Of a stretch of DNA of 64,000 bases, positions 1 through 11,900 are shown one piece after another. Position 1 is the first letter of the stretch. Each line of letters begins with the position of its first letter. The translations under genes were made by a program, and so were the position numbers. Source of the DNA: Phragmites australis (Eukaryota; Streptophyta; Magnoliopsida; Poales; Poaceae); assembly GCF_958298935.1 (NCBI RefSeq), contig NC_084944.1, positions 19,375,679 through 19,439,678 of the forward strand, in the 5' to 3' direction. The notes beneath the pieces are model-generated. The model did no database searches. It saw nothing but the letters and a program-made list of their open reading frames with translations, and was not told where the DNA came from.

Positions 1-1470
1 TACAAGTTGATAGTCTCCATCATCTACGACAACAACGACATCAAGAAGATGACTCTAAGCTAAGTAATCGGCAAAATCACCACTCATGAGATGACCATGA
101 ACATAGGGGTAAAAGCTTTTTTCTCATCCGATACTAAGAACCTTTGCTTTCACAAGCAAGTAGGCTCAATGCCAACACATGAAGGCAAGGATGAGGAGAC
201 AAGAGCAAGAGTCAAGCTCAAGCAAAGATGATGGTGATCAAGATGAAGAGAGTAATGAAGAGTATGATCAAAGCATATCAAGTAATGAAGAAATTGATCC
301 CAAGATTGCCAAGCTCTTCTCAAAATTTAAAAAAGAATATGAAGAGAATCAATGTCAAGATTGATCATCCAAACTCCATTGAATACTTAGTCAACACAAT
401 TGATCATATCAAAAAGGAAAAAAAGACCAAGAACAAGAGGGAGACAAGGGGAAGAGTCAAAGCATTCGCAAGCATAGGAAGATGGTGAGCGAAGATGGAG
501 AGTCAAGCTCAAGTAATGAAAGCCTCACCATCCACTCCTTTAAAAAAAACTCTTTCTCAAGATCATCATCACACAAGTCGTTACGTAAGCCATCTTACAA
601 GTGCCTTATGGTAAAATGTATGGATAGTGATGTAAGTGATGATGAATCTGATGAGGGTTCCCCCTCTCATGAAGAACTTCTTGAATTGATCTATGAGCAA
701 CAAAAAGCCTTAAAGAAACAATCAAAATAGCTTAAGAAATTCAATACACTTAATGACATTCATGCTACTTTTGTTTCTAATTATGAACAATTATTGAGCA
801 AATTTAATTTGCTAAACAAGGAGCATTAAGAGCTTAAGGCTAAATTTAAGTGCATTGAATCTCAAACTAAGATCCTTTTGAAGTAATCTACCTCTCTATT
901 TAATTTCAATCTTAAGGTAGATGCTTCCACTTCTTGTGATGATTTGATTTATTTATCTAGCTCATCTCTTTGCAATGAGATTTGTGTTGAGAATGTTATT
1001 GTAGAATCACCTAACAACCTCATTGCACAAGCGAATGATGAGCTTAAGCAAGAAGTGGAGAAGCTCAAAAAGGACTTGGCAAGATTAAAGGGCCAAAGAC
1101 AAGTTCAACTTCCTCAAGATAACCGTGATAGTATGGTGAACAAACTTGCGGAGGGGTCAACGGTGATATGCTTCAAATACCATCAAGAAGGTCACAAGTC
1201 TTTCCAATGCAAGCAAGTCAAGAAGGAGACCAAGGAGAATAAGAAGGCGATGAATCTCTCCAACAAGACCTCCAACCTCTATATCAAGCCCAACTATAAG
1301 ATAAGACCAAGAGCAGTCACAACAAGCTGAAGAAGAAGGACAATGATAAGGTAATTGCACACATGGTTGGAAGAAAGGACTGGAGGTGGAACCAACCCAT
1401 TTGGGTACCCAAGGAAGTAATCGCCAATATGAATGGGCCCCAATCGGTTTGGGATCCAAAGAAGACTTGA
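1..1470 (+). pseudogene. Decayed copia gag (coiled coil and CCHC region) of element H
   Basis: Broken frames give acidic Ser/Glu/Asp-rich stretches (179-730), then a leucine/lysine heptad-like coiled coil (about 690-1110), then a zinc-knuckle remnant near 1170-1212 reading CFKYHQEGHKSFQC. A working knuckle needs CX2CX4HX4C; here the second Cys is Tyr. The end, around 1385-1460 (Trp-Val/Asp-Pro-Lys motifs), parallels the gag end of Sirevirus G near 52810-52880. In-frame stops near 728, 828, 885 and 1328 break it. The family role is the nucleocapsid that packages element RNA. The start is outside the window and no function is expected. Confidence 0.65.
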
Positions 1471-1661
1471 AGCTCGAGGCGGCTATGGGGATTTGGAGAC
1501 TTGTCTCACAAGATGAAGTGAAGGTTCAAGCAAAGAAGCCAAGTGTACAAGATTGAGCGTATTAATGAAGATCATGATCATCATATATCCAAATTCCCAT
1601 CCAAAGGTAAAAGAGGTAATGGTACTAGATGTAAAATCCTGCCAATTAATGAGTGCTTTTG
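1471..1661 (+). other. Element H internal sequence up to the gypsy B insertion site
   Basis: Short AT-rich stretch between the gag remnant and the 5' LTR of element B. A 67-residue open frame crosses the LTR boundary and is a junction artefact, not a gene. The last five bases, TTTTG at 1657-1661, are the target duplicated by element B. Confidence 0.5.
1657..1661. repeat. Target-site duplication of element B, left (TTTTG)
   Basis: TTTTG directly before the 5' LTR is repeated at 8898-8902 directly after the 3' LTR. This fixes both element boundaries. Confidence 0.9.
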
Positions 1662-2571
1662 TGATGAGGACATCACTCTTTTGGATACACACACACCGAG
1701 TATTGCTCCAACAATAGGTCCATTGACACGAGCTCGTGCACGTTAACTAAATCATGAGGTGAGCTCGTTCCTTAGTGTTCCTTTATATTTTGATAAGGAT
1801 GGGATGCTACTGAATAATTGTGATATTTTGTTACTTAGGAACACAGGAGAAGACCAGCAAGGGCGCCCAAGCCAAGGTGGAGGTCCAATCGAGTTCGAGT
1901 CCGTTTCGGAGTCCAGGACCATGTTGCACTAAAATCGTCGCCCAGGACGCATACGGACTCCGTTTTTGACGTTCTACACATGGTTGGAAAGCTAAGGAGA
2001 TAGGCTTTCCAATGGGACTGGTCCCATGTCCAAATTCTTTCTGAGTCAACAGGAATCGTCGAAATAATTGGATGTCTAGAATCTGTCAGGGTGCTACGCC
2101 ACCATATTTTGGGCCGTTGGGCCGTGTAATGTGTTGGAGTCCATTAGGGACGCATCCAGGGGTCCTTGGTCGACCTTAGTCTCTTATATACAGTAGCTGC
2201 CGCCCCAATTAGGGTTGGGTTTTGCTTAGATATTGATCTACACACAGATTGTGAGATTTTCGCTTTAGTTCCGGACCGACTAGGCCGCCGCAAGTGTTTG
2301 TGGAACCCCAACTTTGAGTGCTTGAATTCTATTCGTAATATTTCAGATTGCATCTTCTACGTTCTTGCTTGTGTTCTCGGTACGCTTGCAGGGATTGAGC
2401 CTTCTTAGCGAGGTCAATCGCGCGACACGGTTGATAACCAACGGAGCTGTGGTGTAGTGATTGCAAGGGAGACGATCTGTTCGGGTCGAAGCCTTTGAAT
2501 CATCAACGTCGAGTTCTCCATCCACCGACTTATCGCTACCTATCAGAAGATCAGGCCAACATTACTCATCA
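1662..2571 (+). repeat. 5' LTR of element B (910 bp)
   Basis: Matches 7988-8897 over its full length with scattered substitutions. It begins TGATGAGGACATC and ends TTACTCATCA. A TATA-like box (TATATA, 2185-2190) lies in the middle and is conserved in the other LTR at 8511-8516, as expected for the element promoter. The first ~270 bp correspond to the C-terminal coding end of pol in the 3' copy, so the ORF-like pieces here are not a separate gene. Confidence 0.93.
2185..2190 (+). promoter_or_regulatory. TATA box of the element B LTR promoter
   Basis: TATATA preceded by CTCT and followed by CAGTAGCTG, conserved between the two LTRs. The position is typical for the U3/R boundary. Inference; no transcript data. 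Confidence 0.5.
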
Positions 2572-2573
2572 AC

Positions 2574-2584
2574 TGGTATCAGAT
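2574..2584 (+). other. Primer-binding site of element B
   Basis: TGGTATCAGA begins two bases after the 5' LTR end. It is complementary to the 3' end of plant initiator Met-tRNA, the usual primer. Complementarity decays after about ten bases (ATTTTC instead of GCC). Confidence 0.75.
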
Positions 2585-3820
2585 TTTCAGGTTGCCCGTT
2601 ACGTAATTTCGTTTTCCCCTTTAGATTAGTCTATTTTTCATTACCTAGAGTCCAGAAAAAGCCAAAAAAAATTCCGTCAATTTCCGCTGCCCTAGAACCC
2701 TTTGTGCCTTTGCAATTTTTGTTTTCAGTTGCGCGTTGTTGAGTTTGTGTCCGCGGTCGAGTCTTGTTGCTGGTTTTAGAGTCGTGTTCTTGATCTTTAG
2801 TCAACGCTCCGTGCTGTTTTGATCACGCCACTATCCCATCGCCACCATCCCCACCAACAAGTCGAGCCACCACATTACTCGATTTGCCACCGCGAGCCGC
2901 CTTGTGTTACTTTCCGCCACGCCAACCCTAGATAGGTCACAAGCCGCCTTGTATCAATTGCCCTGCCACCGCTGCCCTCCTTGTTCATCTCGCGATCCTA
3001 TTGCTTGCAATACCTTAAAGAGGCCAATTTCTGCAAGAGGTGCTTTGAAAAAAACCCTAACTCGACAGGGGTTCAGTAAAACGGCCATAACTTTCTCATA
3101 CGGACTCGGAATCAGGCAAATTTTTTTTTCACGGACATCTACAGAAAAAGTTACATCCGTTGCTCCCTGGCTTGGCCAAGTTCCACCGAAATTTTTTTTC
3201 CCAAATTCGGCTCGGAAGATTGAGTATTTGAGCCGCGAAGTTTCCGCACACTTTTCAGAGAACGTGCTTGATTTTCTGTAAGCCACATCTTGCATCCGTT
3301 TGAGCTGAAAATTTTTGTGGTTGTTTCTTGTGTGCTCCTAGTTCAGAAAAAAATATCAGAAAAATATGAAAAAAAAAATTCATGATTCCTACTAGTGCTA
3401 AAAGACAAAAAAGAGGAGCACATAGAGAACACCCAGATCATTGTGCTATTTGCTGTGTCTTTCTCTGATCATCCTTTTTAGCTTTGTTTCAGCTGTTGTG
3501 CTAGGACTAGGGACACATGATAGACCAGCAACTGTGATTCATACTTTGGACACTTATTTAGCTTTGCTCATCTGATTACAGTTATTGCTACTCCTTGCTA
3601 CCATATTGTGTCTTTCCAAGCTCCACCTCCTTTGATCCGAACAGGTTCACTCTTGCAATCATCCCATGCTTTCAGACTTGTCACCGGTTGTTCCTCCTTG
3701 CTGCGTTGGTAAGAATATTTGTAAGAGCGTGGTAAGACGCTTGAGTGTGTGTGATTCCACCTTCCACCACCTAGTAGTTGATAGGGATAATATTGTGTTG
3801 TCCTTTGTTTTCTACTAACC
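2585..3820 (+). other. Untranslated leader of element B
   Basis: About 1.2 kb between primer-binding site and gag ATG. It has pyrimidine- and CCACC-rich stretches around 2825-2960 and short A or T homopolymers (3120, 3197, 3370). Short open frames on both strands have no recognisable domains. A long leader is usual in gypsy elements and holds packaging signals; none can be identified here. Confidence 0.6.
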
Positions 3821-4681
3821 ATGTCAGGTGATGGCTCTCCGTCGGATTTTAAGGATTGTGTGTCCAAGGAAGAACTCAACAAAGCCTTGCAGGATCATAC
3901 TAGACTATTGACAGACATTAGAACAAGCATTGCTAACCTTGTCACGCGAGTCAACGACCTTGAGTTGCGACAGCCACCACAGGATGATGAACTTTCACAT
4001 GATGATGATAATAATAATGGTGACGGAGATGCTGACCAGGAAGATGGTGAGGTTTTTGTTGGGCAAGATGCGCGTGCTGAGCAACGTCCTCATGCTGACC
4101 ACTTACGTCGTGACCAACAACACCGTCGTCAAGGTAACGGAGGTAATAATGTTAATCGCAACGGTCGTGATGATCCTTATTCTAAGATTAAGTTTTCAAT
4201 GCCTCCTTTTGATGGTGCATATGATGCTGATGCTTATTTGAATTGGGAAATGACGGTTGATCAAAAGTATAGTTCTCATATGTTTCCTGAAATGCATAGA
4301 GTTAGACTAGCCACTTGTGAGTTCACGAATTATGCTATTATTTGGTGGAATGGTTTAGTTTCTAGTGGCTTAGAACCTAAATCATGGCCTAGACTAAAGC
4401 GTAAAATGCGCAATAGATTTATTCCTCCTGATTATACACGTGAATTGAAAAAGAAATTGCAGTGCTTAAATCAAAGTTCTAAATCTGTGCATGATTACTA
4501 TCAAGAGCTTCAAATTGTTATGCTTCGTTGTAGTATACAAGAGGATGATGAGGATACTATGATTCGTTTTTACTCCGGGTTGAGACGTGAAATTCAGGAC
4601 CTTGTTGATTATAAAAATTACAATACTACCAATAGGTTGTTCCATTTTGCTATCTTGGCAGAAAAAGAACTGCAGGGTTGA
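3821..4681 (+). pseudogene. Gypsy gag (capsid part) of element B
   Basis: 286-residue frame starting at an ATG in good context (accATGtc). It has an N-terminal coiled-coil-like segment (about 15-50), an acidic and basic linker (55-115), and the retrotransposon gag domain (about 120-280) with FDGAYDADAYLNWE and IIWWNG motifs. It builds the capsid. The frame stops at TGA (4679-4681) but continues in the same frame from 4682 to the zinc knuckle. TGA for an expected CGA Arg codon is a simple CpG-type transition, so one point mutation probably split gag. Confidence 0.85.
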
Positions 4682-5656
4682 CAACAGGTGCAGAAATTGA
4701 GGAACAATTTTGGGAGTACATCTACTTCACAAGTACCACCGGGCCAAGCAAAAACATTCCCTTCTACATCTACACGATCAGCTGCCCCCTCCTCCAACAC
4801 TCGGGCGCGTTCAGCAGGAGCATCACCACCATCACGTGAGGTGAGCAAATCTACTGTTTCGCAGGACCCAATGCCAAGCTCTTCTTCAAGTGCAGCTACC
4901 ACAGGTCGTACAACGGGCATTGTGTGCTGTCGCTGCCAAGGTATTGGACACATCATGAAGGATTGCCCAAGCCAGCGAGCATACTCCGCAACAGCAGATG
5001 GTGGATATGTTAGTCATAGTGATGTCGAGGAAGAATATGCATTTGAAGCTAATCTTGCAGCCGATCATGACATGGATAGCGAGGGGGAGGAGATTAGTGG
5101 TACCGCTGACACGGAGAGTTATGCAGCACGCACCTTCATTGTGAAGCACGTTTTGAGTTCTCAAATGGGGCAAGCAGAGCAGCTACAACGCCATAATCTT
5201 TTCCAGACATTCCTCATTGTCAAAGATGCACGTGTTCGTACCATAATTGATGGCGGGAGTTGCAACAACCTCTTGAGCTCCGATCTTGTGAAGAATCTTT
5301 CCTTGACAACACGTGCACATCCTCATCCATACTACACTCAGTGGTTCAATAACATCGGTAAGGTTAAGGTAACTCAATCTGCGAGAGTACATTTTTCTAT
5401 TGGTTCCTACCATGATTATGCTGATTTTGATGTAGTGCCTGTGCAAGCATGTTCACTTTTGTTAGGCCGTCCTTGGGAATTTGATACCGATGCTATACAC
5501 CATGGTAGAAGTAATAAATACTCTCTCATGTACAAGGGAAAGAAAATCTCTTTGCTTCCTTTGACACCTGCTGAAATTGTGCAATGTGATAAAGCGCTAG
5601 CTGAAAAAGAAAAGAAAGAACGTGTTTTGGAATCTGAAAATCAGCAAGTAGCTTAA
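4682..5656 (+). pseudogene. Gag zinc knuckle and aspartic protease of element B
   Basis: Same frame as the capsid part. A Ser/Thr/Pro-rich linker leads to a CCHC knuckle, CRCQGIGHIMKDC (about 4928-4968), for RNA binding. It is followed by the retropepsin-like protease region with IIDGGSCNN (around 5240-5270). The active-site triplet DGG replaces the commoner DSG/DTG, as seen in CRM-type elements. The frame ends at TAA (5654-5656) and pol resumes in the same frame, so a second stop separates protease from reverse transcriptase. Confidence 0.8.
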
Positions 5657-5725
5657 TCTGTTTTCCCACCTAAGAAAGAGAAGAACACACCTAGGTCCGA
5701 AGGCATTAAGTTAAAGGGTGGTGTT

Positions 5726-6985
5726 ATGCTTGCTACTAAATCTGACCTTGCTGAAATTCAAGATAATGATACTTTATGCTATGCTTTGGTATGCAAAGAG
5801 GTTTTATTTTCAATTGATGATATACCTAGCTCTTTACCTGCTGCTGTCACTAACCTTTTGCAGGAGTATAAGGATGTCTTTCCAGCTGAGATACCCCCGG
5901 GGCTGCCACCATTTAGAGGGATAGAGCACCAAATAGATTTGATCACAGGAGCGACTTTGCCAAACCGCGCTGCATATAGGACCAATCTGGAGGAGACTAA
6001 GGAAATTCAGCGACAAGTCCAAGACCTTTTGGACCGTGGGTACGTACGAGAGAGCCTTAGTCCCTGTGCTGTTCCTGTTCTTTTGGTTCCTAAGAAAGAT
6101 GGTACATGGCGCATGTGTGTTGATTGTAGAGCCATTAATAATATCACAATAAGGTATCGTCACCCTATTCCTAGGCTAGACGACATGCTTGATGAGTTGA
6201 GTGGTTCTATTATTTTCACAAAGATTGACTTGCGTAGTGGTTACCACCAAATAAGAATGAAATTGGGAGATGAATGGAAAACTGCTTTCAAAACTAAGTT
6301 CGGTCTATATGAGTGGTTAGTGATGCCTTTTGGTTTAACTAATGCACCTAGCACTTTCATGAGATTGATGAATGAGGTTTTACGTGCTTTCATAGGAAGA
6401 TTTGTGGTGGTGTACTTTGATGATATTTTGATCTATAGCAAGTCACATGAAGAACATATTGATCATCTACGTGCTGTTTTTACTGCTTTGAGAGAGGCAC
6501 GTTTGTTTGCTAACCTTGACAAGTGCACCTTTTGCACGAATAGAGTTGCTTTTCTTGGCTATGTTGTTACTCCACAGGGAATTGAAGTGGATGAAGCTAA
6601 AATTGAAGCTATCAAGAGCTGGCCGACCCCTGGGACTATCACACAGGTGAGAAGCTTTCATAGTCTTGCAGGGTTCTATCGGCGTTTTGTGAGAGATTTC
6701 AGCACCATTGCTGCCCCACTCAATGAGTTGACGAAGAAGGGCGTTCCGTTCCAATGGGGGCCAGCACAAGAACAAGCTTTTAATACGCTGAAAGAGAAGC
6801 TTACGCATGCACCTCTACTCCAATTTCCAGACTTTGGTAAGACTTTTGAGTTAGAATGTGATGCTAGCGGCATTGGAATTGGAGGAGTGCTACTACAAGG
6901 AGGAAGCGCATGGAGGTGGTTTGATGGGACATTTTGGAGTGAAGAAGACCGAGGATGTACTGGCTGCTCACTTCTTTTGGCCTAA
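5726..6985 (+). pseudogene. Reverse transcriptase of element B, RNase H deleted
   Basis: Clear gypsy reverse transcriptase. Visible motifs: [43 protein letters not shown], and the catalytic VVYFDDILIYS box (YxDD type, near 6410-6435). The thumb and connection follow (LGYVV, then FYRRFV). After the first RNase H residues ([15 protein letters not shown]) the frame jumps straight to the end of the integrase spacer (GGGLMGHFG in the next frame). Nearly all of RNase H is missing and the last ~30 residues are out of frame. Confidence 0.9.
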
Positions 6986-8258
6986 AATGAGGCACGACGT
7001 CGAGCGCTACGTGGCACGCTGCACTACTTGCAATAAAGCTAAGTCTCGCTTGAACCCACATGGACTTTATATGCCTCTTCCTGTTCCTAGTGTGCCTTGG
7101 GAGAATATTTCTATGGATTTTGTTTTAGGCTTGCCTAGGACCAAGAGGGGGAGGGATAGTATATTTGTCGTTGTGGATCGTTTTTAAAAAATGGCACATT
7201 TTATACCTTGTCACAAGAGCGATGATGCTACACACATAGCTGATTTGTTTTTCAGGGAAATCATTCGCTTGCATGGAGTGCCTAACACCATTGTTTCGGA
7301 TCGTGATGCTAAATTTTTGAGCCACTTTTGGAGGTCACTTTGGAATAAACTTGGGACAAAGCTGCTGTTTTCGACGACATGTCACCCTCAAACCGACGGA
7401 CAAACAGAGGTTGTGAACCGCACATTATCCACCATGTTGCGGGCTGTTTTGAACAAAAATTTGAGGATGTGGGAAGAGTGTCTACCCCATATTAAGTTCG
7501 CTTACAATAGATCAGTTCACTCCACCACCAAGGTAAGTCCGTTTCAGGTAGTGTATGGTTTTAATCCCCGTGCCCCTATTGATTTATTGCCTTTACCAAC
7601 ATCCGAAAAATTGAATCTTGATGCTAAGACACGTGCTGATTTGATTCTGAAAATGCATGAGTTGACTAAGGAAAATATTGAAAAGACGAATGAGAAGTAT
7701 AGAACTTATGGTAGCCAAGGTCGGAAATATATTACTTTTGAAATTGGTGATCTTGTGTGGTTACATTTGCGCAAAGATAGGTTTCCTGATTTGAGAAAGT
7801 CTAAATTGCTGCCTCGAGCTGATGGTCCTTTTAAAATTGTGGAAAAGATCAATGATAATGCATATAAGCTTGAGTTGCCTGCAGATTATGGGGTTAGTCC
7901 CACATTTAACATTTCAGATTTAAAGCCTTACTTGAGAGAAGAATATGACATTGCGTCGAGGACGACTCCAATTCAAGAGGGGGAGAATGATGATGACATC
8001 ATTCTTTCGGATACACACACACCGAGTATTCTTCCAACAATAGGTCCATTGACACGAGCTCATGCACGTCAACTAAATCATGAGGTGAGCTCGTTCCTTA
8101 GTGTTCCTTTATATTTTGATAAGGATGGGATGCTATTGAATAATTGTGATGTTTTGTTACTTAGGAACACGGGAGAAGACCAGCAAGGGCGCCCAAGCCA
8201 AGGTGGAGGTTCAATCGAGTTCGAGTCCGTTTCGGAGTCCAGGACCATGCTGCACTAA
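6895..8258 (+). pseudogene. Integrase of element B, running into the 3' LTR
   Basis: Resumes after the deletion with the HHCC-like zinc region (GHFGVKKTE..., CTTCNKAK), then the catalytic core: MDFVLGLPR (first Asp), IVSDRDAKF (second Asp) and the QTDGQTEVVNRTL segment (Glu). A stop (TAA at 7185-7187, after VVVDRF) interrupts it. The second frame (7191-8258) holds the rest of the core and the C-terminal domain (GDLVWLHLRKDRFP, GPFKIVEKINDNAYKL). The last ~90 codons lie inside the 3' LTR. No canonical chromodomain is visible; CRM-type elements carry a diverged motif here. Confidence 0.85.
7974..7987 (+). other. Polypurine tract of element B
   Basis: Purine run AAGAGGGGGAGAA ends directly at the 3' LTR start. 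This is the expected primer for plus-strand DNA synthesis. It is also coding, because pol continues through it. Confidence 0.8.
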
Positions 8259-8897
8259 AATCGTCACCCAGGACGCATACGGACTCCGTTTTCGACGTTC
8301 TACACATGGTTGTAAAGCTAAGGAGATAGGCTTTCCAACGGGACTGGTCCCATGTCCAAATTTTTTCTGAGTCAACAGGAATCGTCGAAAAAAGTGGACG
8401 TCTAGAATCTGTCAGGGTGCTGTGCCACCATATTTTGGGCCGTTGGTCCGTGTAACGTGTTGGAGTCCATTAGGGACGCATCCAGGGGTCCTTAGCCAAC
8501 CTTAGTCTCTTATATACAGTAGCTGTCGCCCCAATTAGGGTTGGATTTTGCTTAGATATTGATCTACACACAGATTGTGAGATTTTCGCTCTTGTTCCGG
8601 ACCGACTAGGCCGCCGCAAGTGTTTGTGGAACCCTAACTTCGAGTGCTTGAATTCTATTCGCAATATTTCAGATTGTATCTTCTATGTTCTTGCTTGTGT
8701 TCTCGGTACGCTTGCAGGGATTGAGCCTTCTTGGCGAGGTCAACCGCGTGACACGGTTGATAACCAACGGAGCTGTGGTGTAGTGATTGCAAGGGAGACG
8801 ATCTGTTCGAGTCGGAGCCTTTGGATCATCAACGTCGAGTTCTCCATCCACCGACTCATCCCTACCTATCGGAAGATCAGGCTAACATTACTCATCA
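7988..8897 (+). repeat. 3' LTR of element B (910 bp)
   Basis: Partner of 1662-2571, same length, scattered substitutions. It begins TGATGATGACATC, ends CTCATCA and is followed by the TTTTG duplication. It encodes the last ~90 residues of the pol frame and has the TATA-like box at 8511-8516. Confidence 0.93.
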
Positions 8898-8902
8898 TTT
8901 TG
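8898..8902. repeat. Target-site duplication of element B, right (TTTTG)
   Basis: Identical to 1657-1661. Confidence 0.9.
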
Positions 8903-8972
8903 CCTTATCTAGGATTATGCATGCTTATTTCAAATTATTGCAATGTCTAGTGTAGGTTTTTCATATGGTAGG
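8903..8972 (+). other. Element H 3' region between insertions B and C
   Basis: 70 bp of AT-rich sequence. It ends with GTAGG (8968-8972), the target duplicated by element C, so it was joined to 20948 before C inserted. Confidence 0.6.
8968..8972. repeat. Target-site duplication of element C, left (GTAGG)
   Basis: Repeated at 20943-20947, on the other side of the element. Confidence 0.9.
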
Positions 8973-11900
8973 TGTCACACACGGTTTTAGAAAGGGATAA
9001 AACCAGATGTAAACCACATGTATGCCAAGATCAAGTTTCATACATGCAACGACTTCATCATTGTATCACACGCAGTGCCATTATTACAACGTTTAACTAG
9101 AATAAATAAAGAAAGACCACAAAGTCTTAAACAAAAGCACACAACTAAACTCCGCGAAACTCCAACTTCCACAGGCAATTGACCGGGGGGAAACGCCAGC
9201 CTAGTTGTCTTCATCTTCATCAACGAAGAAGTCTGGATCTCCTTCAATGTCTGAGCAGCGCTTGGAGGACATTTGGATAAAAACAGCAAGTATGAGTACA
9301 ACTTGTACTCCGCAAGTGTGGGAAGATAAAATGCCATGCAAGCTTAAACAAAGGAACAAGCTGTAACAATTACAATTTTGCATAAAAGCCAACTATACTA
9401 ATGAAGTATTATGAAAGCATCCTACTTGTCTAGGTGAATCATCAGCATACCTTCAACTCCTAAAAACATCTCCACATGTTTCCCAACCACCTAAATCCCA
9501 CATCAGGCTCCCAAGAGACCAAAACAACCCAAACCCATCCAACTAATCATGTGAGGATCCAAGTCTCTCATATCCGTGAGCACGGCTGATATATCAGATT
9601 TTACACTCTGCAGAGGTTGTCCAGCTTTCCCCACAAGTCATGATTTTCCTTGTTGCTGTGTCCGTGAAACACTTAACACACGCCAGTGGTGTGTCGCCCG
9701 GAAAGTCACTACAAAGCCGTTACAAAGTTTCATCCAGTATGTGTATGTCTGCTAGGTTTCACCGCCGTCAAAGTAGCATTCACACCACCCAAAAGCCCCC
9801 TTTTGCGCCTTGTAGCTTCGGAAAGTTTTCACCCTTCCCTTTTACTACACATCTTATACCACTAACCAAGTGGTTCTGGCCTTTGCCGTCCCCACACAAC
9901 CACCCTACCGTTTGGCATGCACAAGACTGCAATCCACTAATTAATAGGCTAGGCATGTCCCGTACCAGGTCTCGTGTTTGGTACGATATTTCTTGGGTGG
10001 TCACTCCACAAACCGGTCCTTACTTAGGTTACTTGAGCAAACACTAATCCAACATCATAACTTCATCATCAATGACACAACTTTGCTCAAGGCCTAAGGT
10101 TCCATGTTGCTATACCATCGTTAATATTCCCAACTCATAGTTGCATTAATTCATTAATCATGTTTAACCATTAATCCCTTCCATCCCCTTGTGCAAAGCT
10201 AAGCATGACTGCCCATCATATCCACTGCTAACAACTTGGTGACAAGGAATTATATGAAACATGATACTATAAGTACATAGGATTCAGAATTAACAGCATG
10301 CATGTTTGAAATAAAGAACGCATTTTAAACAAAACTGGGATCAAAATGTTCAAGGACAGTTGCCTCTCCCAACTTGCTGCTCAGACTCTTCAAAAACTTG
10401 GTCCTGGATATTCTCGAACTGCTCCCCGTCTGCTCTCAAAACACATTGTAAAAATATACAACAAAACCAACTAAGAACAGTACACCAAACAATAGCTAAC
10501 ATCTATGAAAAAGGTACTACAAGATAGTACACATCGCTACGAACACGTGAGCGTGAAAACCAACTAAATCGGAGCTAAAACGAGAAAGTTATGCTATAAA
10601 CAAGATTAGAGTTAAATCTGAAAATAAAAAGGGCTTAGTTTAAATAAAAACAGAGAGGTTAGGGGCCTTTTTGCAAAAATTAAGGGACCTATTTGTAATT
10701 ATGAAAAGTTTACAGGCTAAACTGCATAAATACAGGGGCTTTTATTTATATACAGGAAAGTCTAGGGGCTTATTTGAAAAATTGCCATTCTTCCCGAATG
10801 AAAACAAATAGAAATTATGACTCGATAAGGCGTGCTGACGTGGCATTGCCACACGGGCTCATTCGCTGAGGTGGCTGGCTTATGTAGGCGATGATGTGGT
10901 TTGTCTTGCCGACTGGGATTAAGTGGCCACGTGGCATCATGTGATTGGACGCTGAAAGCGTATGCAAAGCTTCTAATCGTGGCCATCCAAAATAGATCTA
11001 ACGGTCAAGGGCAAGGGGGGCTTATTCGGCCGGCTCCACAGAGGAAGGCGGCGGTGGATATCTCGGGCGCGGCGGTGTTGTCGCCGGAGAGGTGGCGGAC
11101 CTCGTTGCTGGGCACGGGGGTCGACAGCGAGCGGTGGCGGAGGAAGAAGGGGACAAGGGGAGTCCGTTTTAGCGCTTACCTCGGGCGGCGGGGCTCCGAA
11201 AGGTGGTCGGCGGCGGGGTAGACGGCGGCGGCCTCGGGTGAGCTACGGGGAGGGAGCTTCGGTGGCCAAAACGCGTCGGTGAAGACACCAGCGGGCGTGG
11301 TAGGTGGTGGAGATGCTCAAGGGTGGCTCGGCTACGGCAATTGGGTAACGGATTCCACCGGGGTGAAGCTTGGCCGAGCGGCTATGGCGACGGCGGAGGA
11401 GCTCGAGATTGCGCTGATTTTAGATGGGAAACCGAGGGGTTCTCGGGTGCTTATATAGGTGGGCACGCATCTGCGGATCACCTCGAGTTGGTTGGGATTC
11501 AGACTCAGGGAGGGAGGCACGCGACGCACGGTGCTGCTCGAGTTCGGTTCGGCTGCGGGAGGAAGAAGGAGGCGGGGGGGGGGGGCGCTAGCGCACGGGC
11601 GGAGGCGGATTTTGGCCTGGGCGCCAACGGGCGGAGGGCAGCAGCACTGCTGGGCCGTGGCCTTCGGCCGACCCAGGTAGGAAGGCGGGAAGGAGACAGG
11701 CTGGAGCTCGGCCCAGGAAGGAGGGAGGGCAGATCGGCTCAGCCCAAGAGGGAGAATTGGTTGGGCTGCCAAGGGAAAAAGAAAGGGAGAAAAAGGAGAA
11801 AAGAAAACGAGGAGCCCAAGGAAGAAAAGAGGTTTTTCTTTTTAGGAAAAATTTTGCAAACTCTTCCAAAAACTTAAATGGCACACCTCGGGGTTTTCAA

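Larger units (their letters stand above)
1662..8897 (+). mobile_element. Ty3/gypsy element B (CRM-like chromovirus relative), complete ends, defective
   Basis: Both ends are defined. The LTRs start TGATGA and end CTCATCA, and are flanked by an identical 5-bp duplication TTTTG (1657-1661 and 8898-8902). Order: 5' LTR, primer-binding site, 1.2-kb leader, gag with zinc knuckle, protease, reverse transcriptase, integrase, 3' LTR; this is the gypsy order. The gag core (FDG...YLNWE, then a WW motif) and the protease-linked region resemble centromeric CRM/CRR elements, and, as in that clade, the pol frame runs into the 3' LTR. RNase H and the start of integrase are deleted near 6895, and several in-frame stops interrupt gag-pol, so it is non-autonomous. 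The clade call rests on recognition, not on a tree. Confidence 0.9.

Noticed and set aside
1669..2571. The coding-like end and LTR at 1669-2571 looked like the 3' end of a second, tandem gypsy element.
   Set aside because: Similarity to 7988-8897 begins exactly at TGATGA, where TTTTG duplications flank both ends. The shared coding end is part of the LTR itself.
9640..10047. 135-residue frame in the 3' LTR of element C.
   Set aside because: The other LTR copy (18485-18724) is truncated by a stop at the same place; no domain.
11323..11884. Long open frames in the GC-rich part of the element C LTR (also 19912-20766).
   Set aside because: GC-rich composition makes long frames by chance on both strands, no domain is seen, and they lie inside LTRs.
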